Below, one piece after another: positions 17,391 to 28,800 of a DNA stretch of 64,000 nucleotides. Source of the stretch: Sphingomonas sp. R-74633 (GTDB lineage: Bacteria; Pseudomonadota; Alphaproteobacteria; Sphingomonadales; Sphingomonadaceae); NCBI RefSeq assembly GCF_013416555.1, contig NZ_JACCFG010000001.1, forward strand, positions 620,001 to 684,000, given 5' to 3'. Each line of letters opens with the position of its first letter. The first letter of the stretch is position 1. The notes below the pieces were generated by a model. It was not told where the DNA came from. It saw only the letters and a program-made list of their open reading frames with translations, and made no database searches. Position numbers and translations under genes: made by a program.

Positions 17391-19712
17391 GTGGAAAAGA
17401 AGCAGTTCAAGGGCGTGATCAAGCTCGATATCCGCGATTCCAAGGCGGACTGGGCTCCGTTCCTGCCACCCTCCGCGCCCGAGGGTGCCCCGAACGTGCT
17501 GATCGTCCTCTATGACGATACCGGCCAGGCGGCGTGGCAGCCCTATGGCGGCGCGATCAACATGCCGACGCTGCAGAAGCTGGCCGACAATGGCCTGACC
17601 TATACGCAGTGGCATACCACGGCGCTCTGCTCGCCGACGCGCTCCTGCTTCCTCACCGGGCGCAACCACCACCTCAACGGCATGTCGTGCATCACCGAAG
17701 CCTCGAACGGCTTCCCCGGCTGGAGCGGCCGGCTCCCCGAGAACTGCATGACGATCGGGCAGGTGCTGCAGGACAGCGGCTACAGCACTTTCTGGCTCGG
17801 CAAGGACCACAATGTGCCCGAGCAGGACATCTGCTCGGGCGGGCCCAAGTCCGAATGGCCGCTGCAAAAGGGCTTTGACCGCTATTACGGCTTCCTCGGC
17901 GGCGAGACCAACAACTGGTATCCGGACCTGACCGAGGACAACAAGTTCATCGACCAGCCCTATAGCCCCGAGGAGGGCTATCATTTGTCGAAGGACCTGG
18001 TCGACCAGGCGCTGCAGATGATCCGCGACCAGAAGGCGAGCAACCCTTCCAAACCCTGGTTCATGTGGCTGTGCCCGGGCGCCAACCACGCCCCGCACCA
18101 CGCGCCCAAGGAATATGCCGACCGCTACAAGGGCAAGTTCGACAAGGGCTATGACGATTATCGCAAATGGGTCGTGCCGCGGATGATCGAGAAGGGCATG
18201 CTGCCCGCCGGCACCAAGATCGAAGACTTCAACTTCATGCCCGAGAGCCAGGCCAATCCCGGCGACTATGTGCGCCCCTGGGAGGAGCTCAACGACAAGG
18301 AGCGCCGTCTCTTCTCGCGCATGGCGGAAGTCTATGCCGGCATGTCCGAATATGCCGACGAACAGGTCGGCCGGCTGATCGAGTATCTCGAGCATAGCGG
18401 CCAGCTCGACAACACGATCATCCTCTATTGCTCGGACAATGGCGCGTCTGGCGAGGGCGGCCCCAACGGCTCGGTCAACGAGAACAAGTTCTTCAACAAC
18501 TATCCGGACAGCCTGGAGGAGAATTTGAAATATCTCGACGTGCTCGGCGGGCCGGAGACGTACAACCACTATCCTACCGGCTGGGCGGCCGCCTTCTCGG
18601 CGCCGTACAAGATGTTCAAGCGCTATTCGGAATATGCCGGCGGCACCGCCTGCCCGATGATCATCTCGTGGCCCAAGGGCATCAAGGCCAGGGGCGAGGT
18701 GCGCAACCAGTATCACCACGCGGTCGATCTGGTTCCCACCCTGCTCGAGTGCATCGGGCTCGAGATGCCGAAGACCTATCGCGGCGTGGAGCAGCATCCG
18801 CTGTCGGGCGTGTCGATGAAGTACAGCTTCGAGGCCGACGGCAAGACCCAGAAAAAGCGCCAATATTACGCGATGCTCGGCACGCGGGGTATGTGGATGG
18901 ATGGCTGGAAGGCCGCCGCGATCCACGCGCCGCTCACCGGCACGGGCCATTTCGACAAGGATGAGTGGGAACTCTACAATGTCGAGGAGGACCGCTCGGA
19001 AACGGTCAACCTCGCCAAGGAGCATCCCGACAAGCTCAAGGCACTGGTCGATGCCTGGTACGAAGACGCGGAAGCCAACAACGTGCTGCCGCTCGATGAC
19101 CGCACCGCCGCCGAAATACTCGGTATCGAGCGCCCGACCACGGAAGCGCCGCGCGAGCGCTACGTCTATTATCCGGGGACGGCGCCGGTGCCGGAGGGCG
19201 TGGCGGTGAATGTCCGCGGCCGCTCGTTCAAGATCATCGCCGACGTGGAGATCACCGACCAGAGCGAAGGCGTGCTCTTCGCGCACGGCTCACGCTTTGG
19301 TGGGCACGCCTTGTACATCAAGGACCACAAGCTCCATTATTCTTACAACTTCCTGGGCATCAAGCCCGAGCAGAAGTTCATCTCGGGCCCGCTCAAGCCG
19401 GGCAAGTACGCGCTCGGGATGGAATTCATTCGCGAAAGCACGGGCGAAGCGGGCGAGTCCCACGGCAAGACCACGCTCTATGTGAACGAGGAAGCCGTGG
19501 CGTCCGGCGACATGAAGACCCAGTTCGGCAAGTTCACGCTCGCCGGCGACGGCCTGTGCGTCGGGCGCGACAGCGGCGACGCGGTGAGCGAGGACTATAC
19601 GACCCCCGGCGAATTCAAGAACGGCAGGATCTGGGGCGTCGGCGTCACTGTCGAGAAGGAACAGTATCTCGATCTCGAGAAGCTCGCTGCCGCGGCAATG
19701 GCGGTCGACTGA
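17391..19712 (+). CDS. Arylsulfatase-type sulfatase with C-terminal lectin-like domain
   Basis: Hydrolyses a sulfate ester with a Cys-derived formylglycine. The active-site signature CSPTRSCFLTGR begins at Cys80, and the second family motif GYSTFWLGK follows. Metal ligands are visible in LYDDTGQ and YCSDNG. After about residue 590 a beta-sandwich region (YVYYPGTAPVPEG to the end) resembles the C-terminal domain of large bacterial arylsulfatases. I take GTG 17391 (GAGGAG nine bases upstream), giving 773 residues; earlier in-frame codons do not look like protein of this family. No signal peptide is present, so it is probably cytosolic. It lies 191 bases after the TonB receptor gene, so co-transcription is possible but not certain. 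Confidence 0.92.
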   Translation: MEKKQFKGVIKLDIRDSKADWAPFLPPSAPEGAPNVLIVLYDDTGQAAWQPYGGAINMPTLQKLADNGLTYTQWHTTALCSPTRSCFLTGRNHHLNGMSCITEASNGFPGWSGRLPENCMTIGQVLQDSGYSTFWLGKDHNVPEQDICSGGPKSEWPLQKGFDRYYGFLGGETNNWYPDLTEDNKFIDQPYSPEEGYHLSKDLVDQALQMIRDQKASNPSKPWFMWLCPGANHAPHHAPKEYADRYKGKFDKGYDDYRKWVVPRMIEKGMLPAGTKIEDFNFMPESQANPGDYVRPWEELNDKERRLFSRMAEVYAGMSEYADEQVGRLIEYLEHSGQLDNTIILYCSDNGASGEGGPNGSVNENKFFNNYPDSLEENLKYLDVLGGPETYNHYPTGWAAAFSAPYKMFKRYSEYAGGTACPMIISWPKGIKARGEVRNQYHHAVDLVPTLLECIGLEMPKTYRGVEQHPLSGVSMKYSFEADGKTQKKRQYYAMLGTRGMWMDGWKAAAIHAPLTGTGHFDKDEWELYNVEEDRSETVNLAKEHPDKLKALVDAWYEDAEANNVLPLDDRTAAEILGIERPTTEAPRERYVYYPGTAPVPEGVAVNVRGRSFKIIADVEITDQSEGVLFAHGSRFGGHALYIKDHKLHYSYNFLGIKPEQKFISGPLKPGKYALGMEFIRESTGEAGESHGKTTLYVNEEAVASGDMKTQFGKFTLAGDGLCVGRDSGDAVSEDYTTPGEFKNGRIWGVGVTVEKEQYLDLEKLAAAAMAVD

Positions 19713-19725
19713 TACACGTGCTCGA

Positions 19726-19763
19726 CTGGTCCCGCGAACGGCGCTGCCGGATCGCGGGACCAG
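19726..19763 (+). terminator. Strong hairpin after the sulfatase gene
   Basis: Perfect 12-base arms (CTGGTCCCGCGA and its complement) around a 14-base loop, 14 bases after the sulfatase stop. No T-run follows, so it may act as a 3'-end stabiliser or a Rho-dependent pause rather than a classical terminator. Confidence 0.45.
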
Positions 19764-19889
19764 CCGGCCGGCAACCGCAACCCCCTGAAAACAAACCCGG
19801 ACCCAAGTCAGGGTTTGACCCGATCCTCCCGGTTTCGGGGCGGGTGTAGTTCTGTTCGGACTGGTTGAACGCATTCGCCGGAGTCACCC

Positions 19890-22800
19890 ATGACCCGCTG
19901 CAAGAAATCGCATTCCCTGCTCCTCAGCACCGCTTTGTCGAGCCTGTTCGGGCGCCACGGCGCGGCGCTGGGCGCGTTCGCGCTGCTCGCCGGCGCGACG
20001 CCCGCTTATGCGCAGGACGCGCTGCCGACGGGCGGCACCTTCGTGCAGGGCCAGGGGCAGATCGGCCAGCCGTCGCCCAACCAGCTGGAGGTCCGCCAGG
20101 GCTCCACGCGCGGAGTGATCGACTGGCAGTCCTTCTCGATCGCCGATGCCTATCGCGTGCTGATCGACAATGGCGACGGCGCGACGCTCAACCGGGTGCG
20201 CGGTGGCGATATCTCGCGGATCGACGGGCTGCTGTCGGCGACCGGCTCGGTCTATCTGATGAACCCCAATGGCGTGATCGTCGGCCCGGGCGGCAAGGTG
20301 CTGGCCGGCGGAAATTTCGTCGCCTCGACACGGGCGATCGACGCTGATGCGTTCATGGCGGGCGGGGCGCTGGCGGTGCGCGGCAGTGGCGATGGCGCGA
20401 TCGTCAATGGCGGCTCGATCGTCTCCAAGACCGGCAGCGTGGTGATGATCGCGCGCGCAGTGACCAACACCGGCAGCATCGCGGCGAAGGCGGGCCATGT
20501 GACGCTCGCCGCGGCGGACGACGTGCTGCTGGCGGCGACCGACGGCAAGTCGGACGGGATCTATGTCGCGGTCGGCGGCGGCAGGGGCGACATCACCCAG
20601 GCCGGGCGGATCGAGGCGGCGGCGGTCGCGCTCAGGGCAGCGAACGGCAATATCTTCGCGCTGGCGGGCAATCGCGACGGGCTGGTCCAGGCGACCGGCA
20701 CCGCCACGGTGAACGGCGAGCTGTGGCTGACCGCGCCGCAGGGGACGGTCGAGGTCTCGGGCACGCTCAAGGCGAGCAATGCCGATGGCAGCGGCGGGCG
20801 CGTGACGGTCAATGGCCGCGACGTGGCGCTTGGAGCGACCGCCGATATTTCCGCTGCCGGCACGCGCGGCGGCGAGGTGGTGATCGGCGCGGCGACCTAT
20901 GGCAGCGGTACCGGTCTCGCGCGGACCACGCGTATCGCCGATGGCGCGCGGATCATTGCGGGCGGCACGAGCGGCGGCGGCCGGATCGAGACCTCGGGCA
21001 AGGCGCTCGACATCGGCGCGGCGCATATCGTGGCGGGCACCGGCGGCAAGTGGCTGATCGATCCCGACGACCTGCTGATCGACACCGCCGCGGCAACCGC
21101 GATCGTCACGTCGCTTAACGGCGGGACCGATGTCCAGCAGGTGACCACTGCCGGCGGCACCGGCGGCGTGGGCGACATCACCGTCGCCGCGCCGATCGTG
21201 TGGACCGGATCGGGCGACCTCGAGCTCAATGCCTATCGCGACGTGCTGGTCAACCAGACGATATCGGGCGGCGGCAACGTGCAGATCACTGCGGCGCGCA
21301 ATATCGCCGTCAACGCCGCGATCTCCTCGACGACGCAGATCGACGGCGTGGCCGCCGCCTCCTTCACCATCGGCGCGGCCGGATCGCTGAGTTCGGCGGG
21401 GAATGTCGGCATTGCGGGCGCGAGCTTCGTCAACCAGGGCGGCGCCGGGTCGGTAAGCTCATCCGGCGGCAGGTGGCTGATCCTGTCGGATGATGCAGCC
21501 GGCAGCAGCGACGGCGGGCTGACGCCCGACTTCTACCAATATGACTATGCCGTGGCCGCCGCGCCGGGTAACGGGCGCGCCTATCGCCAGGCGCCCAGTG
21601 TCAGCTTCACGCTGGGGCCGGTGGTCAAGGACTATGATGGCACCACCACGGCGCTGCTCGACGGCAGCAACGTCAACGCCACCGGCCTCGTCAACGGCGA
21701 CGCTTTCGCGCTCGACGGCAGCTACGCGACCAAGAACGCCGGCACCGGCATCAACGTCACTGCGACCAACTTCACCGCGAACCGCGGTGGCATCCCGGTG
21801 TTCGGCTACAATGTCACGACGCCCAGCGTTACCGCGGCAGTAGGCACTATCAACCGCGCGACGCTGACCGCGGCGATCATCGGCAATCCGACCAAGACCT
21901 ATAACGCCACCACTGCGGTTTCGCTGACCTCGGCCAATTTCGGGCTCATCGGTATTGCGGCGGGCGAGTCGATCATCGTCAACGGCGCGGCGACCGAGGC
22001 CTATGACAGCGCGAATGCCGGCAGCAGGACGGTCGATGCGACGTTCCAGACGTCGAATTTCACGGCGGGGTCGGGCACGGTCCTGACCAACTATATCCTG
22101 CCGACCACCGCCACGGGCGCGGGGTTGATCAATCCGGCCTCGCTGATCGTCAGCGGCGTGACCGCCAACGACAAGGTCTATGACGGCACCACCGCAGCGA
22201 CGCTCGACACGGGCGCGGCGAGTGTCTTCGGCATCGTTGGCGGCGACGATGTGTCGCTCGATCTCAGCGGTGCCTCGGGCGTGTTCGCGACCAGGAATGT
22301 CGGCAATGCAATCGCGGTGACCGGCACGGGCTTCGCGTTGAGCGGCACCGATGCCGCCAACTATGTCGTCGGCCAGCCCTCGGGCATCGCTGCCAACATC
22401 ACGCCGGCTGCGCTGGTCGTGTCCGGGCTGGTCGCGAACGACAAGACCTATGACGGCACCACCACCGGCACGCTGAACACCGCCGGCCTGCAGATCACCG
22501 CGCTGATCTCCGGCGATGACGTGACGCCCGACGGCAGCGGCGCGCAGATCAATTTCGCCACGAAGAATGCCGGACAGGACATTCCGGTCAGCATCGCCGG
22601 GGTGACGCTGACCGGCGCCGATGCGGGCAATTACGAAATCACCTATTCGGGCAGCCTGACTGCCGACATCCTGCAACGCGTGCTGACCTTCGGGTTCGCG
22701 GGCGTCCCGACCAAGGTCTATGACGGCACCACCAATGTCGTCGTGTCGGGCGCAAACGCATCGCTCGGCAACGTCGTCGCCGGGGAAAGCGTCTCGATCG

Positions 22801-25800
22801 CGCAGGCGGCGAACGTCGAATATGCCTCGAAGAATGTCGGCGTGTGGAACATCATCGGCACACTGACCCCGGCCGATTTCGTCGCCGGGGCGGGGACGTT
22901 GCTGGCCAATTATTCACTGCCGACGACCGTGGGCTCGCAAGGCGAGATCACGCCCGCGCCGCTGACGATCAGCATCACCAACAATCCCACCAAACCCTAT
23001 GACGGCAATGCCGGCGCGTCGCTCGGGCCGGGCAATTTCGCGGTTTCGGGTTTCGTTGTCGGCGAAGGCGCGACCGTCACCGAGACCTCGGGCACCTATG
23101 CCGCGTCCGACGCGGGCGTGTGGACCGTGTCCGCCAATCTCGACGCGAGCGACTTCGATCCCAACGCCAACACGATGATGTCGAACTACATCATCCCGTC
23201 GCCTGTCACCGGGCCGGGGACGATCACCCGCATCCCGCTGGGGCCGGGCGTGATCGTCGTCGACATCACCGGCAATCCGTCCAAGACCTATGACGGCACC
23301 ACTGTCGCGACGCTCACCTCGTCGGATTACACGCTGGACGGCTTCATTGCGGGCGAAGGCGCGACGATCACCGAGACGGTGGGCACCTATGACCTGAAGG
23401 ATGCCGGGTTGCGCGCCGTGCTGGTGCTGCTCGACCCCTCGGACTTCGCGCCCGATCCCGGCACCAACCTCGCCAACTATACGCTGCCCACCCAGGCGAC
23501 GGGTATCGGCACGATCTTCCAGCGCGCGCTCACCGCCGCGATCATCGGCAACCCGACCAAGATCTACAACGGCACCACGCGCGCCATCGTCGTGCCGGGC
23601 AACTACAGCATCACCGGGCTCGTCGCCGGCGAAAGCGTGACGGTCGCTCCCGGCGTGGTCGCCACCTATGGCAGCGAGGATGCGGGGGTTCGCCTTATCA
23701 CGGCGAACTTCACCGCGGACTCGAACTTCGTGTTCGCGTCCGGCACGTCGCGGGGCAATTACATCCTGCCGGTGATTGCGCAGGGGCCCGGGACGATCAC
23801 CCCCGCGCCGCTCCTCGTGCTGGGCGTCAGCGCCCAGAACAAGGTCTATGACCAGACCACCACCGCGATACTGGCGGGCAGCGCCTCGCTGTTCGGCGTG
23901 GTGGCGGGCGACACGGTTACGCTCGACGGCGGATCGGCCAGCGGCACCTTCGCCACCGCAAATGTCGGCAACGGCATTGCGGTCACCGTCGCGGGATACG
24001 GCATTTCGGGCACCGATGCGGGCAATTACCAGCTCTTCCAGCCCACCGGTCTCAGCGCGAACATCACGCGGCGTGGCCTCGTCATCGCCAATGTCTCGGC
24101 GCTCGACCGGGCTTATGACGGCACCACCGTCGCGACGCTCGATCTCGGCAGCGCGGGGCTGAACGGGGTGCTGGGCAGCGACGATGTGCTGCTCGATTCC
24201 GGCGGCTCGAGCGCGGTGTTCCTGCAGAAGAATGTCGGCACCAACCTGCGCGTGATCGCCAGCGGCTTCGCGCTCACCGGCGCGCAGGCGGGCAATTATT
24301 CGCTCAGCCAGCCAAGCGGCCTGACCGCCGACATCACTGCGCTGGCACTGACCGGCGCCATACTGGGCAACCCGACCAAGACCTATGACGGCACCACCAG
24401 CGTCTCGCTGACCGGCGCCAATTATTCGCTCACCGGGTTCGTCGCGGGCGAGGGCGGGTCGATCACCCAATCCTCCGGTGCGGCCTATGACAGCGCCAAT
24501 GCGGGCGGGCGCATTGTTACCGCGACTCTGGTCGTCTCGGACTTCGTCGCCAATGCGGGGACGTTGCTCAGCAACTATGCGCTGCCCACTTCGATCAGCG
24601 GTGCCGGCACGATCACCCAGGCACAGCTGATCGCCGCGATCATCGGCAACCCGACCAGGGTCTATGACAGCAGCACCAACGCGACGCTGACCAGCGCCAA
24701 CTATCAGCTCGCCGGCTTCGTGGCGGGCGAGGGCGCCACGATCACCGAGACGGCGGGGCTCTACGATACCAAGAATGTCGGTGGCCGCACTGTTACCGCA
24801 ACGCTCGACACGGGCGACTTCACCGGCACCGGCTCGACCAACCTCGCCAATTATGCCCTGCCGGTCAGCGCGAGCGGCGCGGGCACGATCACGGCGGCGC
24901 AGGTCCAGGTGACCGGCATCCTCGCCAACGACAAGACCTATGACGGCACCACCGCCGCGACGCTGGACAGCAGCGGCGGCGGCCTGAGCGGCGTATTTGG
25001 CGGGGACACGGTCAGCCTGGTTTCGGGCGGCGCCAGCGGCGTGTTCGCGACCAAGAATGTCGGCACCAACATCACGGTAACCGCGACCGGCTATGCCATT
25101 TCCGGCGCCGATGCCGCCAATTACACCGTGCTCCAGCCGATCGGCCTCGCCGCCGACATCACCCAGGCGACGATCCAGCTCGCTTCGGTCACCCGGGTCT
25201 ATGACGCCACCACCGCCGTGCCGAGCGCAGACAGCGCCTATACGCTCGCCGGCGTGTTCGCGGGCGATGCCGTGGGCGTCAATGCGAGCGGGATCACCGG
25301 CAACTATGCCGACAAGAATGTCGGGACGGGCAAGTCGGTCACGCTGAGCGGCGTCCTGCTGAACGGTGCGGACGCGGGTAATTACCTCATCGCAGGAAGC
25401 GTCACCAACGCGCTGATCGGCATCATCACCCCGGCGACGCTCAACGTGCTGGGCGCGGTGGCGCTCGACAAGACCTATGACCAGAACACGGTTGCCCAGC
25501 TCGACAATAGCGGCACTACGCTGAGCGGCGTGCTGCTGAGCGACGTGGTCAATCTCGCCTTCGCCACCACCGGCAATTTCGACAATGCCAATGCCGGGAC
25601 GAACAAGCCGGTCACCACCACCGCCTACAGCATCTCGGGCACTGACGCCGCCAACTACACGCTCGTCCAGCCGCAGGGGCTGACCGCCACGATCAACCCG
25701 CTCGAGATCTTCCTCGCCTCGGTGACCAAGGTCTATGATGGCAACACCAGCCTGCCGAGCGCATCGACCGGCTATGCCTTTACCGGCGTGCTGAGCGGCG

Positions 25801-28800
25801 ACACCGTGGTCGCGCAGACCTCGGGCGCGACCGGCCAGTATGACGACAGCAAGAATGTCGGCACGGCCAAACCGGTCACGGTCAATGGCCTGACGCTCAC
25901 GGGCGCCCAGGGCGGCAATTACTTCATCAGCTCAAGTATCACCGGCAATCTCGGCACGATCACGCCCGCGCCGCTGACCGTGACGATCACCGGCGATCCG
26001 ACCAAGACCTATGACGGCAACAACCTCGCGAGCCTGGTATCGGGCGACTATACGATCACCGGGCTCGTCGCGGGCGAAATCCTGACGATCAACCAGACCG
26101 CCGGCGTCTACGACACGCCCAATGCCGGTACCCGCGTCGTGACCGTCAACCTGACGCCGTCCAATTATACCGAGGTGTTCGACTCGCGGGATAATTACAT
26201 CCTGCCGACCAGCGCGAGCGGAGCCGGCACGATCGACCCGCGGCTGCTGACGATCACCGGGGTGACGGCGGACAACAAGGTATATGACGGCAATGCCGTC
26301 GCGTCCCTCAACAGCAGCGGCGCGGCGCTGCAAAATGTGGTGAGCGGCGATACGGTCGCCCTTAACAGCGCCGGCGCGACCGGCGTTTTCGCCAGCCCCA
26401 ATGTCGGCACCGGCATCGCCGTGACCGCGTCGGGCTATGCGCTCACCAACAATCCGTTCGGCAACTACACACTGCAGCAGCCGACCGGCCTCAGCGCCGA
26501 CATCACCCAGGCATTGCTAACGATCAGCCGGGTGTCGCGCGTCTATAACGGCCTGCTCACGCTGCCGACGGACTCGGCGGGCTGGACGCTGGCCGGCGCG
26601 GTCAGCGGCGACGATGTGTTCGTCGATACCGGCGCGGTGCTCGGCGCCTATGCGTCGAAGAATGTCGGCACCGGCATCGCGGTCACTGCCTCGGGCATCG
26701 TGCTGGGCGGCAGCGACAGCGCCAATTACTCGCTCGCCCCGACCCTGGTCGCCGCGCCGATCGGCGAGATCACGCCGGCGACGCTCACCGCCGCGATCAT
26801 CGGCACACCGACGCGGATCTATGACGGCACCACCGCCGCGACGCTGAACGCAGGCAATTTCCAGTTCAGCGGCTTCGTGCTGAGCGAAGGTGCGACCGTC
26901 ACCCAGACCGCGGGCACCTACAACTCGCCCGATGTGGTCTCGGCGACCAGCGTGACCGCAGCGCTGACCGGCTTCATCACCGCCGATCTCGGCACCGATC
27001 TTTCCAACTATATCCTGCCGGCCAGCGCCACCGGCGCGGGCGCGATCACCCCGCAGGCGCTGACCGCGGCGATCCTCGGCGATCCGACCAAGACCTATGA
27101 CGGCACTGCGGCGGCGCTGCTGGCCGCAGCCAATTACGGACTGACGGGCCTGGTCAGCGGGCAGAGCATCACCGTTACCCAGACCGCGGGCCTCTATGCC
27201 TCGCCCAATGCCGGCGCCCGGCTGGTGACCGCCACGCTCGGCAGCGGCGACTTCACTGCGGGCGGCGGCACCCTGCTCTCCAACTATGTGCTGCCGACGA
27301 GTGCCGCCGGGCTCGGCACGATCGACCCGCGCGTGCTCACCGCCGCGATCATCGGCAACCCGACCAAGATCTATGACGGAAACACGATCGCCGCGCTGAT
27401 CTCGGGCAATTTCGCGCTCACTGGCTTCCTGAGTGGCGAGGGGGCGACCGTCACCGAGACGGTAGGCGCCTATGACGATGCCGATGCCGGATCGCGCACC
27501 GTCACCGCCACGCTCGATGCCGGCGATTTCAGCGCGACTGGCGCCACTTTGCTCGCCAACTACGTCCTGCCCGTCAGTGCGAGCGGGGCGGGGACGATCG
27601 GGCAGAAGGCGCTGAGCGCGCTGATCATCGGCGATCCGACCCGGCCCTATGACGGCACCAATATCGCCTCGCTCCTTGCCGCTAATTATCTGCTGACCGG
27701 CTTTGTCGGGTCCGACAGCGCGACTGTCACCCAGACGGCCGGCACCTATGCGTCGGTCAATGCCGGCACCTGGCTGGTGACTGCGCTACTCGCGGGAGGC
27801 GACTTCACTGCGGGCAGCGGCACGACGCTCGCCAATTATGCGCTGCCGACCAGCGCGACCGGCCTGGGCACGATCACCCGGCTCGCGCTCGGCGTCACGG
27901 TCACCGGCAATCCGACCAGGATCTATGACGGCACCACCGCCGCAACGCTCACCAGTGGCGACTATACGCTTACCGGCTTCCTCTCCGGCGAAGGCGCGAA
28001 CGTCACTGAGACCGTCGGCGTCTATGACAGCCGCAATGCCGGCGCGCGCACGGTGAACGTGACGCTCGATGCCGGCGATTTCGCTGCGCTCAGCGGTACC
28101 CTCCTCGCCAATTACGTGCTGCCGAGCAGCGCCACCGGCGCGGGCACGATCAATCAGCGCGCGCTCACCGCCGCGATCACCGGCCTGCCGACCCGGATCT
28201 ATGACGCGACCGATGCGGCGATCCTCGCCTCGTCCAACTACGCGCTCACCGGCTTCGTGGCGGGCGAGGGTGCGACGGTCACCGAGACCGCCGGTATCTA
28301 CGCCTCGCCCAATGCCGGCATTCGCGCAGTCTCCACGACGCTCGACGCCGGGGATTTCCAGGCGAACGCCGGCACGTTGCTCGCCAATTACATCCTGCCG
28401 ACCAGCGCGACCGGCGCCGGGATCATCCAGCGCGCCACGCTGAGCGCGGTCATCATCGGCAACCCGACGCGAACCTATGACGCGACGACCGCGGCGGCGC
28501 TCACCTCCGCCAATTACCAGTTGCTCGGCTTCATCGGCGGCCAGGGCGCGACGGTCACCGAGACGGTCGGCCAATATGCCTCGCCCAACGCCGGCATACA
28601 CACGGTCACCGCCACGCTGGGCAGCCCCGATTTCACTGCGGACGCCGGGACATTGCTCACCAACTATGTACTGCCCGCCACCGCGAGCGGGCTGGGCACG
28701 ATCGACCCCAAGGAGCTGACGGTGCTGATCGTCGGCACGCCGACGCGGGTCTATGACGGCACGACCGCCGCGGTTTTGAGCGCGGGGGACTTCCAACTTG

